Source of the DNA: Candidatus Omnitrophota bacterium
GTDB taxonomy: Bacteria; Omnitrophota; Gorgyraeia; Zapsychrales; Zapsychraceae
DNA length: 15,368 bases
Reading direction: 5' to 3'
Assembly (NCBI GenBank): GCA_020430005.1
Contig: JAGQKQ010000020.1
Span: forward strand, 1 to 15,368
Below, piece by piece: positions 1 through 12,000 of this stretch. The position numbers were made by a program, and so were the translations under genes. The notes beneath the pieces were generated by a model. It did no database searches, was not told the DNA's origin, and was given only the letters and a program-made list of their open reading frames with translations. How positions within the stretch are numbered: the stretch's first letter is position 1; the number at the start of each line of letters is the position of its first letter.

Positions 1-3000
1 ACTTGCCGTCTTAGGATTTGCGGCAGGCATTTATGTAGATCACAACAGACGGCATTGGTATAAACCAGAAGGAATTCACCTTGAGCAAACATACCTGTTT
101 GTTCTTGTTGGAGGACTTGTGGGAATATTCTTCCATCTGTATGCCTCTACAAAATTGGACCTTTTAAACATAATTTTGCGTTATATTGACTATTTAATAC
201 CGGCCTTTGCCACGCTTGTTATCTTTTTATTCCACGACAAGATTGGTGAAAAGACGATTTTCGAATGGCCGGCACGTTTACTAGGGTATATTGCGGGAAC
301 AGTTGTTTTAGGAAGTATTATTATCGGTCTTAATATTGGGGCCTTATCGCACTGGGTGACTAATGGAGCTGCCCTATTATTCTTGGGCGGTATTGGAACA
401 GTTATCCTTCATAAAACATTGTTTAGAGGATTGGCAAAAATACGTCGGGTACTTTCAGAGTTCTCTAAAGCGATTTGGGCATCTGTTGTTGTCCAGCTGC
501 CATTGGCCGCGGTTAAAATTGCCGGTGTCATTTATGTTGAAGTTGGAACGCGGACAAACTATATACCAATTGAAACTGTTGCTAAATACATCATTCATAT
601 CGCCGTTGCTGTTACGTCATTCATTGTTCTTAGCGCGGTTAGCAACCTGATCTTCAGTATCAAGGCAAGATTTGAATATCCTCGATTGTTAAGACGATTG
701 AATCAGGCTGATCTTCCACATAGAATTCGGGTTATGGCGGAACAGTTATTTATTGAGTATCGACAACACATTAAAGATAAATATTGGGATCTTACAAAAC
801 CGGTAAGACGAGGTATCAAAGATTTAATTAATGAATATGAAAAAGGGCATGAGGAACATAAAAAGGTTTCTGCTGTTCTTGGCGTGGTTCAACCAATATT
901 TACACTGATCATTATATTCGCAACGATCAGCTTTATGTATTTTGTGTCACAACTTCCACAGACACACCAAGCGTTTACCAACGCCCGCACGCAGTATGTG
1001 ACATTCGTGGATGATGCATTCCAAGTTATAAAAAATAAAACTACAGAACGATACGTTAAAAGTATACAAGGTAATGGTGGTATTGAAGAAGGTCTGGAAC
1101 GTCAAACAATTAAGACTATTTCGGAGGAGCCTGTTAAAGTTAGCCCGGCTGTTGCCACACATATGGCGACGTTAGACGAAATCATTCCTGTCAGAGCAGT
1201 CACATATAATCCGGTCAATAAAGGTTTTGCGGTTGAGCATGGTATCAATTGGGATGCTCAACTTGATGATATCCCTGAGATTGCTGAAGCAGGCTTCAAT
1301 GCTATTCGGACATTCTCACCAATAAATTCCAGAACATTCTTGGATCATTTAGCCAAATATAATATTAAAGTTATTTACGGATTCCATGCGGATGTTATTA
1401 GAGATGGAACATATTTGGATTACATTAAGAAATATAAAGATCATCCGGCCATCTTAATGTGGGAGTTTGGTAACGAATTTAATTATGATAATACACTGGT
1501 TAATGGCAGTGGATGGTTAAAAGGCTTAGAAGAAATCAAAGAAACCAATCCGGAATGGTTTGAATTTGTCAAACGGGCGGTGTTTACTGGTCAGCCATGG
1601 CCGACGATTTTAGAAGAGGTTGCCCAGAATACCAAACGAGTGGATCCTTTGCATGAGGTTTCGACCGCTCACGGTGAGGTTCCACCGGCTGACTTCATAA
1701 AACGAGTTCCTTCGGTAGATGCTTGGGGAGGTAATACTTATCGGAATACTGATATAAAATCAATCTTACGTAATTTTAATGAGATTGCCGGAAAGGTTGG
1801 CCGTGTTTTAACCGTGTACATTTCAGAGACAGGTGCGGATTCCTTCCATCAAACAAATGAACGTCACGAAGGATACACTGATGAAGCCATGCAGGCCAGT
1901 ACAAATGTTGCCATTCTTAACGGTGCCATTGAGGTCGCCCAGTCTAAGAAATTAAAGAATATAAAAATTGATGGAATCACATTCCATTCTTTCAAAGACG
2001 AGTGGTGGAAGGTTAGAGGTGGACAAAATAGTGTTCAGGAAGCCAAAGGAATTTATGCCTTGGGAGCACAGCCGGACAATTATTTTAATGAAGAGTATTT
2101 TGGTTTTGTGACCATTGATGGAAAACCAAAGAAAGTATTCTATGAATTTAAGAAAATTCTAACAGGGGTTAAAGATCTACAGAAAGACGAGATTGTTCAG
2201 TCGGAAACTAAGGTTAAAGAATTAAAGGAAACTAACCAGAGAAGACGAACGCTTTGGATATTCTTAGGATTAACTATATTGGCGGGACTTGTTTTAAGCG
2301 TCTTTGGCGACCATGGTGAGGTGAATAGCCTTAGCGGCAAAAATAAAGGTAACAAAGGGCGCGGTACAAAACTAAACGATTTTGCTGGTCTTATCATTGC
2401 TATAGCGGTTCTGCCAAAGGCTGTTGTTATCATAGCCGCAGCGGCTATTATCAGCTTGCTTATTTACAAAAGCCGGTTGAAGGATATTATTTATAATGTT
2501 GTTTTAGCCGCCGTTATTACCATGTTGCCGAGCTTTGCCCATAAAGCCTCGGCCGATCAAACCAAAATCCGTAATATCGACACACGCACATTAAATCTTC
2601 ATGCCGAAGAATTGTTGGGTGTTTGGGATCCAATTTATGATCAAGAACACACTTATGAAGGGCAACAGTTACGCGCGTTTGCCGTTTCCAAAAAAGGTAA
2701 GTACGACTTCTCAAAATCTTCCGGGAACCGTTATTTACGTCTAACCTTTGATCCAAAATACCGTGGAACAAAAATCCGTATCCGTTTATTACCAAAAGGT
2801 GAGAATGAGAGTGTTCCTGTCGGTGTCTACGAAGGTACGCACACGATCGGAAAAGACGGTATTGTTATCATTGATTTAAGGGACGCGCCGTTAACTCAAA
2901 AGCAGTTAAAGCATATCGAAAAGGTTACAATCCATAGTGGTGAAGTGGCCTGGTGGAAAGTGTTAAACGATCGCCATGCGGCAGAGATGTTTAATATCTA

Positions 3001-6000
3001 TGCTGTTCCAGAAAAGATTGAGGTTCTTAAACGGGACCCTCTTTACAAACGCTTCCATATTCAAAAGAGAACCCTTCAATCGATAATGGTCTTATTAACA
3101 CTGGGTCTCCTTATTGGTCCGGCCTGGGCAGAGAATGTTTCTGAAGTTGTATCAACACAACTTATTGAGACAGGGGCCGGATATCTTCAAAGTACAACCT
3201 TTGTACAAACGATTTTCAGTGTTCTGCAAAATACGTCGTTAACGGTTCTGCTACTGGTTGTTTTTGGAATCACTATTATTGTTGGAAAGTTTGTAAAGGT
3301 TTCATGGAAAAGTAGTGTTGCGGCTGGTGTTGCTCTTGTTATTCTTAGTGCTGGTCTTTTAACAACGATAGAATATTCCAAAAATACAACACGGGTGATC
3401 ATACAACAGCAGATCGAAAAAAGAATTAAAAACCCGCAGGAACGTATCCGATATGCTGAGCGACACGGACTTCCGGTATCGGACAAGGATCGGGAACAGT
3501 CTGAGTTTATGGAAATACAAAAGCTGGAAGCTGCTTCACGATTCCAATGTGGTGGATCTTGTACAGAAGGACAGCGGGTTGTTCAAGAAGTGAAGTACCA
3601 AGGAAGACCTGTTTTGGAACAGATGAAGGTTTGTGAATGTGTTAACGGTATGTTTAAGCCTGATCCACAGGCCGTTATAGAGGAAGCCTATAATATTTCG
3701 AAAGAAAAACTGGGTGACGCAAAAGAGACGCCATCCTATAAGATGACAGATCCAAATCTGTTTTATAAGGAGATTATTGAAGAGGTAGAAAAGGCTGAGT
3801 ACGACAATCCGTGGGAGAAAAGGTTAGCTTTAGAATTGTTACATTTGCACGCGGACGCTATACAAGGAAAATCCCCGTCAGGCTGGGACCGTGTGGTCCG
3901 TTCGGATAATGTACTTCCTGGGCTGTCAATCTTTGGCTTTATTCCGGGTATCCTGCTTATGTTATGGATATGGAATGTTATGTTAGGGCGCTGGGAGCGT
4001 TATCGACGTCTTAATGCCGAGCGTACTGGAGCTTTATCAGAAAGCCGTATTCCATGGCGAGAAGTTACCTTTGCGATCGGTGTTCCGCTGGTTCCTTATT
4101 TGGCATTTATTTCATTTGATTATTTCGGATTACTTATGTCGGCAGTACAGTTTGTCTCTTATTTAACATTGGCCTTTGTTGGAGTTGTTGTGAGTGTATA
4201 TGTTCTCCGCAAAGTTATTATCGAAGACATGATTCGGCAAGGTTATGCCTATAAACTTTGGTGGACAAACGTTGACGCGGCCCTTTATCGTCGTCTTGAA
4301 TCGGCGTTGGGAAAAGGCAATTTGTACAGAGCGTCTGACATTCTGCCGCTCATCAGTGACGCATACTATCAAGAGAAAATAGAGCGTTTAAGAATTGTCC
4401 TGACTATCTGGAATAAACTCATTGAGACTGTAAATGAAGTAGCGAAAAAACGAAAAGAAAGTGAAGAAATCTTAGGAGCGTGGATATTGACTATTTACAC
4501 GATTAACCACTACAACGAACAGGCTTCTAACGAGCTAGACCGCATTTATGAAAAAGTGCAATTCTTTAACGAGAAAGAAGATCTTCTGCTAGGCGGCTAT
4601 GTCGTTTTGTGGGAGGCGCTTATGCATCTTAGCCGTAAGCTGTATAAAGAGGATCGTTTGGAACTTGAAGGAATCGTTGGCAGTCAGGATGCTCCGTATC
4701 TGGTGAATAAGACTAAGTTGGAAAAGACAATAGAAGAGAAGATAGAAGAATTTTTTGATAATGCTATAAGCCGGGCGGAAGTCAGAGAGAAGGAAAGGGC
4801 TTCTTCTAATGAATGGTCATTTATACAAAAACGAAATGAACAAGAGCGTAATGGACAGGAAGCTAAGAAAGAGGATGCATCGGTAAAACCTGTATTACCG
4901 AAAATTACACCGAAAAAGCTTACTAATAGGCAAACGAAAAAGTCTGAACTATCGGAAGAGTTTTACAGCGAGGATAATATTTACTATCCGGAGCAGCTTC
5001 TTTACTTGGCGGGCGTTATTATCGTAATTGCGCCGATGGTTTACATGGTCTACATTGGCAAATCTTTTGCAGTCACAGGTACAGCCGCACTGGCTTTTAT
5101 ATTTACGGTATTAATTTCCTTTGCGTTTCAAGATAATTTGAGCCTTCGGGTTGCTTTGAAGTATATCCGTTCGGGACATGCTTTAGAAATTGTGAATGGA
5201 ATTCGAGTAATACAAAAGCTAAGAAAAGATGTGTTGGGCCAAAATATGCCGCAGATTTATAAGGTAATATTTAACGCCCTACTGCGTATGGTTGATCCAA
5301 AGGCGAAGAAAGATTATATTGCCGGCTCGTTAAAGTTTATTCGGGACGAAATAAAAAATCTGGATTATAACATGCCCGACCGGCAGCGGAATAAAATCGA
5401 TAATTTAATTAAAAATTTTGTTATTAAGTCTGGAACACAAAAAGAATATGATGAGTTGAAAAAATTTGTTCAGGAGACGATCTTCTATCTTGAATTTCCG
5501 GATGAACGATATAACAAGAAACTGCTTGGCATTGTGTTTAACAAAGGGTCACTATCGACGGTCCGTAGGAGTATTAAGGAAAGTATGCTTGATTCTTCCG
5601 CTAGGGAAAAAGCAGAAAAGATACAAAATCTAGAAGAAGTTATCCAGGAGAGTCAGAAAGACGCTGGGGAAACACATATTGGCAGAAAAGGTCTTTTATA
5701 TATTCCGATTGATGAGGAAGTGAATGTTTCCATACAAACAGTAGGAGACAATAATAAGAGTCATGTTACATCGGAAGCTCATGTGATGGATTTCATTTTT
5801 GAAAGACTAACTAATCTGGAGTTGGAGGATTTAAAAGGACTTTTGATGGAAAATTCATTCTTTATTGAGTCTGGAACAGAGAAAATTTTCTTAGGATCGA
5901 AAAACGTTTATGCCTTTATTTATGAGGGCCGGGATATCCAAACAAGAAAACGAAGAAAAACGATATTGCTTAATCCTTCTTTACAAGACGACCGGGATAA

Positions 6001-9000
6001 GGCGTATTACGTGCTTACCATTTTGTTATTTAACCTTCTTCGGGAACGGTTATCAACAAAACAGGCGGGCCAGATTGCCAAAGTTATTATCCTGGAAAAA
6101 ACGGATGATACCGAACAAGCTAAAAAGCAAATTCAGGAAATTGTCAATCAAGACGCAAATGGTGAAAAACCGGATCAATCCGGAACGAAAAACTTCAATG
6201 AAGAAGGTCAATGGGCAGTCCGCGACGCCGTCATTCAATCCATCGCAACAATCCTTGTTCTTGTCGGATTAAAGATTGGCATCATCGCCGCCGTATTTGG
6301 TATTACAACGGCTATTGTCATCTGGCTGATTTATAAAACCCGGTTGAAGAATGGTGTTATTAGACTGTTTGTTGCAATCACCTGCGCGGGTTGTGTTTCA
6401 ACAACTCCATCATCCACATCTTCTACACGTATGGAACGACGTCGTTTGGTCGTTCAAAGAATAGCGGTCCATCCCGGATACACGCATGGATATAAGAGGG
6501 TACAAAGTAATAGCTGTCTCTATTTGCCGGGCACAAAGATTGACATTTATGCGGGCTATGAAAAAGAAGGTCATACGTTTGCCAGAGAAAACTTTGCGGC
6601 ATTGAAATTTAAGTTGATAACAGGGCGTTTTAACAGAGACCCGAAAAGTGGTGCTCTGTGGGTTGACACCAATGATGCTGATTTATCAAACGTTAAGGTT
6701 CTCAAGATACGTTTCCGTAATGATGACGGTTTACCTATTGATGGCGGAAAAGCCTACGTGTCATTAAATCAAAAACGCGGTTATAACAGAGCAGAGGTTG
6801 TAGGTCCTTATATTATCCAGAATAACGTTATTTATATTCAGGGCCCATCCGATAAAAATCCTGTTCAGATTTTATTCAATAAATCGGAAACCCCTCAAAA
6901 GGACAAGGGCCGGCCACTCTATAATTTGGGAAGTCTTTTATTTGTCATGGCATTTTTCCCGGGCATCGGTTCTATTCTTCTTGCTATAGGAGCTTTGGTA
7001 TGGATCGCGGCGGGCGTGTTTACAAAGGTTAAACGTCAAAACGCCTTAATTTATGGAGAGCAATTAAAAATTTACGCGTATCTGTCATCCTTGGGGCATG
7101 AACCGACAAGTATAGAAAATTGTTTATGTGAACGTTTGAAAGAAATAGGCCGGGTTGATGATCTGCTCCGGTTAAAGCTGGCCTTATTAGATGTCGTGGA
7201 ACAATCGCCGGAAAAGATTGATCAAGTTCTCCGTATTATTCCACGGTCAGGCAATGAACCGGCGCGTCTTTTAATCCGCGTTGACTTTGCCCGGGAAGTT
7301 TTAGGAAAAGGATTTGAAGATATTTTAGTTCATCTTAATCCTGATGGCGATATCGATCACGTTTTAACGGAAAAAGATCTTAAAGAAGCCCGGTTTGACT
7401 TAGTTCGTTCTTTAAGATCTGGAAAGATAGTATCAGTTCATGATGACAGATTAGAGCCTACCCGATGGTTGGGAATGTCCTGGAGAAAATATGAAGATTT
7501 TGATCCCAAAGCTTTTAAGAAAGATATAAGAAGGTCCAGATTGTTAACTGCGGAACAGGAAGTCATATACGGGCGCGATATACAAGCCACCAAGTTTAAT
7601 TTATATAAGTCTATTCTTACTCTTTCCGGAGTGGATAAAGTTTTTGAAAGAGATATTAAGAAAATTCTTTCCGGAAATCTGTTCTCTAAATTAAAGAGTT
7701 CCACGAAAGAAAAAGGGGATAGGGTTTCCGTGGAAATCAAAAATGTTAAGAAGCTTATAAAACAATTAAAGCAGACAAAGACATATCAAGAATGGGATAA
7801 ATTATTAGAAGAAAGTAATTATTCGAAGATAACAAACAAAATTGTTGAACGCTATCTTTCTGAGTTAATGAAAACAATGGAAGAGATTATTATTTTGAAG
7901 GAGCGTAAAGAAAAATTTGCGTGGAAAAACAATATTGATGACTTTGCCAAAGATTGGAAAGTCGAGTTGGAAAAAATTTACGAACATTTAAATGTTTCGG
8001 AAAAAGATCTGACGGACGTGTTCGCCAAAGAGGAAATTCTTAGAAATGCTGTCGATAAATTGGTTCTTCCCAATTTGCGTTGGGTTATGAAGAGAGCAGC
8101 CCGCTATTACAGAAAAATCAAGGATAGTAAAATCCTTACACAATATGACCTGTTCAGTGAAGCGGTTATAAACTTAAGAAATGCGGCTAAAAGGTTTAAT
8201 CCTGATAAGGGATTTCGATTTACAACGTATGTCACGAAAGGTTTGGACCGGGCTATTCAACGGGCGATTGATGACCAAGATAAAACAATTCGAGTGCCTG
8301 TTTATATGCGGGAATGGATTTTTGTCTACTATAAAACTATTGAAGATCTAGAGAAACATAAAATTCCGGTCACAGATGAAAATATTGCATTGAATGGCAT
8401 CTTTATAGAAAAACTAGAAAAATCGTCAAAAGCACTTTCACCTATCAAAATGGTCGAGGAAATACGGAAAGCCTTAGCGGTGAGCGATGTGTCAGAGTTA
8501 GACGCGCCTGTTTCACATGAAGATGGATCAACAACAACTGCCGGTGATAATTTTACAGACCAGGATATGGATGATGTAATTGGGATCATTGAAGAAAGAT
8601 ATGGTAAAACATTCTTAACGGAAATGCTTGATTACCTCAATGAACGGGAACGAAAAATCATAGAAATGCGCTATGGGTTAAAGGTATACGGCGATTATAT
8701 GACGTTAGAAGAAATTGCCCGTGAGCTGGATATAACCAGAGAAAGAGTTCGACAAATTGAAACAGCTATCATTACCAAAAGAATCCCCCAAATTATTCAG
8801 TTCAAAGAAATGCAGGCAGAGGTTAAAGAACAAAAGAAAAAGATTAAAAATGCCTTAGAAAAGATTGATGAAGAAGAGCGCATTACTAAAAATCAGAAAA
8901 TACACCAGGTTGCTGATCGTATACGAGGTCCTTTTAATTCGTGGAGACGAAAAAATGCCGATGCTGATTTTATGACCCAAACCCGTAAGCTATGGGAAAT

Positions 9001-12000
9001 TTTTGTGAAATACAACGCGAATAATCTAAAGCTTCTTGACAGGATGCGTGTTTGGCAAATCCTTATGCTGGATCTGATTATTGAACGCGATGATGTTAGA
9101 GCAGCCGCGCAAGAATTTTTAGAGCAGTTCGGCTATAACGATTTTGTTATAGACGCACCGCGGCATGTCATATTTGCAAAGATTTGGGATCTTTTGAGAA
9201 TCATCTATAGCAGACACCCAGGATTTGTTTATGACATTGATGGAAACGGACAGCTTGATCAAATGGATATGTTTGTATTTCCACCATCGTTAACGGGGGT
9301 GTTCCCCGTTTATCCGACACTGGGAATGGCGTTACGTGAATTGATAGACTTAAAAGGTATAAATTCAGATGAAACTCTTCACAAGGAAAATATTGATTTA
9401 TATCGAAGTCTTGTTGGACATTTTGGTATAGGCATAAAAGATTTGGAAATTGAGAAAGATCAAATCACATTTACTAGAATTCATGTTTCTGTTAGCCGGG
9501 GTGTACAAAAATCTTTCTGGAGCAGGATCATAACAATTATTTTCCTATTAGTTCAAATATCAATGGGGGCTTTGTCGGTGGTCGGGGCGGCCTCTGCTCA
9601 GGAGGTAGTTCAAAATAATATTGTTCAGGAGATTACAAATGAAAATTTAGTTATCCCGCCGTTTGTTTTAGTGTTGGTTCTTTTTGTTCTTACCCTTATG
9701 CTGGATATTCACGAAGCGGGTAAATTAAGAAAATATCATAAGAAACGTCAAAAGGAAAATAATTCGGATAATTCGGAATCCACAGAGGCACGTTCAAGTA
9801 TATTTGTTATGTTGAGATTGCCTAGGGCGATTAAGGGATTATTGTGGATTTTAACCCTGACCGGCCTGCACGAAATGATTCATCTGTTGATTGCATTCGG
9901 TTTTAATCTTAAAGAATGGAAGGCGCAGGTCCGGGGTATTTTCTCAGGGAAGGTCAATCTAAGTAACGCGCCGCCGTTGCGGCAGGCATTGGCTCTTTTC
10001 ATCGCAACGCCGGTTATGATTATTATTAGTGGACTTTTTGTTTTTTATGCCCCAACCGGGTCGATACTATTCTTTATCGGTCTTCCCACCTTAATATTTG
10101 AAATTGGAAACTTTATTCTTGTTCCATTTATAAAAAGTCATGAGCTTCGTCAGGCTATTCGTATATTAGGCAGACAGCATACTATTCAAAAACATCATAT
10201 ACGACTAATTATGCTTGGTTTAACCATCGCTGTTGTCCTCGGATACATTGGTTTGGTTTTTGTTTTGGAACCGTCCATGACATTTACGCAGAAGCTGGCT
10301 GTTTGGGCTATCCTCGGACTTATGACAATGACAGAAATTAAAGTGATAGTGGCTTTATCCCCTCGCCAGGAAGATTTTCCTAATTATGAGGGTCTCGTGA
10401 TGGATTACAAGATTGATTTTATAAGGCTCGAATCTAAAGAAAATGAGGTTGAAGCCAGAATAGAAATGGGACTGGACTTATCAGCTATAGAAATTGAGGA
10501 GGACAAGGAAGATATAATAGTTAATCTGTTGACCAAATATTTACGATCTTCCGGTGATATCCAGAAAGATATTAAAAAATTATTTTTAAAATATCACCAT
10601 AAAGATAAGTTTGGTCTTTATCTTTATTTCTACGAATTAGCGGGTCTCATATTAATGGATGAATATCCGGCGTTGCTTCATAAGCTTAGTTTGGACGCCA
10701 GCGCCCAAATTAAGGCCTTCTTCCCGCATGATAGGCAGCATCTGGAGTTTGCCAATAATGTGTTACGTTCCGGTGTTGGTGAGTTTGAAGTATCTGAAGA
10801 ATATTTAATGAAAATTCTGAAAGAATTACCGTTCCTGATTATGTCGATTGAGGCTGAAAAGACTTTTTCTGATAGAAAGCGAAGGCTTTTGAATATTACC
10901 AAACACTTTTTGGTTATACTTGGTGTCTACATCAAAAGGTATGAAAATAGTGAAACACCGATTTCTAAAGAAATGATTGGTTTAATTGGGGCAACGATTG
11001 ATTTAACCTACGATAGGCTGCAACCAGATGACCGTCTGGCGTTACAGTTAATAACGGATACTGTTTTAACAGTTTTATATGATGGACGACGTTATCATGG
11101 GTATTTGGAGGAAACGATATGGGATATCATATATGGCATAAAGGCGGAGCAGTATCTTAAGCCGAAAGAGATGTTGAAACAGAAGCACATTATCCGTCAT
11201 TTACCTTTCGCTTTTGCAATTTGGGCAAAGTTTGTTCCTCACCCGGATAATTCTTTGGATGACTTCCAAAAGAAAATTTCCTCGTACGAAGGAATTCCGG
11301 AAAATCAAAAAATGAAAGAAGTGTTAAATGGGGTAGAAATCGCTTTAAATACAATAGAAAGCCGCATTGATTGGAAAAGGGAGGCTAAAAAATTAAAGAC
11401 ACATTATTTTTATATGGCATGGTTTACCGCCGCCGTTGTGATGGTCTTCAGTTCAAGTCTGTTGCTTGGATGGTATAACCTGGTTTTCTTGATTAATCCA
11501 TTTATTATCGGATGGCTGTTGTACAGGGGTGGGTACCTGGAGCTCTTTAAATCGGGAACGACAAAAACATTTATTTCATTGATTATATTTGTCTTTTTCA
11601 CTCTGTCGGCCACGCCGGGCCTTGCTTTTGATCACTACTTTGAGCCAACAGGTTATCCGGTGTGGATATGGGTTTTTGGTACAGCTCTTCTTTCATATGA
11701 AATTTATATGGCCGAATTTTTATCGCGATGGCTGAAGAGACATAAAAAGGCTTCTAGGGAAAAGAATTTTTATAGGGGTTATAAAAAGAATCTGCGGAAA
11801 ATAATTATTTTATCTGAGCAGATTAATCAGGAAGAAACAGAACTCAAAGACAAGGTTCGATATATCGACTTTCTTAAAAAAGCTGTTATTAACTTATTAG
11901 CAAAATATGAATTTTCGCCAAAGAAAGTAAGAAAAGAAATTAAAAGTCAGATACTGGGATTTCATTATCAACAGGGATTTCCCAAGCAAATTTATTTTTA

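Larger units (their letters stand above)
3062..5563 (+). repeat. Repeat unit A (about 830 residues), diverged copy of unit B
   Basis: Residues 1021-1854 align in order with 4301-5122. Shared anchors are LVVFGIT; the cysteine block CTEGQR, VL-E/D-QM, VCxC-V/I-NG; FIP-x2-LMLW-x-W; PWR-E/D-V; LYRR; RAEVRE; and QETIF. The anchors lie 9,849, 9,780 and 9,798 bases apart (cysteine block, RAEVRE, QETIF), so the copies differ only by small indels. Order inside the unit: signal-like helix, helical hairpin, exported cysteine domain, three membrane helices, cytosolic helical domain, charged linker, membrane hairpin, second cytosolic domain. Divergence between blocks is high, so the duplication is old. 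Confidence 0.85.
7529..8791 (+). other. Sigma-70-like module (regions 1.2, 2, 3, 4) embedded in the giant protein
   Basis: Residues 2510-2930 contain the regions of a group 1/2 sigma-70 factor in the right order. Region 1.2 is at 2510-2556 (starting RSRLLTAEQEV), a helical spacer at 2557-2680, region 2 at 2681-2772 (NLRWVMKRAARYY, DLFSEAVINLRNAAKRF, KTIRVPVYM), region 3 at 2773-2858 with an ELDAPVSHEDG stretch like the SLDTPIGED of primary sigmas, and region 4 at 2871-2930 (LNERERKIIEMRYGL and TLEEIARELDITRERVRQIE). Sigma factors bind core RNA polymerase and read the -10 and -35 promoter elements; they are normally free proteins of 200-600 residues. Here the module is continuous in frame with membrane helices about 170 residues before and 240 after it. 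Region 2 lacks the conserved Trp pair. It may be active, released, or a degenerate domain with another use. Confidence 0.88.

Noticed and set aside
363..650. 95-codon ORF on the + strand in another frame
   Set aside because: It overlaps the membrane block of the giant frame, has no ribosome binding site and gives no recognisable protein; a chance ORF.
2..946. Glycosyltransferase or synthase membrane domain fused to the hydrolase
   Set aside because: No DxD, QxxRW or other glycosyltransferase motif is visible in the part of the block inside the window.
3548..3643. Cytosolic zinc ribbon for the four cysteines
   Set aside because: Not excluded, but helix counting and charge put the segment outside the cytosol, where disulfides are likelier.
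5910..6272. 120-codon ORF on the + strand in another frame
   Set aside because: It lies fully within the coherent giant frame. Its basic, low-complexity translation is what a shifted reading of this region would give.
9599..9640. Shine-Dalgarno-like caggaggt that might start an internal gene
   Set aside because: No in-frame start lies at a fitting distance, and the bases encode Gln-Glu-Val directly after the ASA site. I found no convincing internal start for the sigma or protease parts either.
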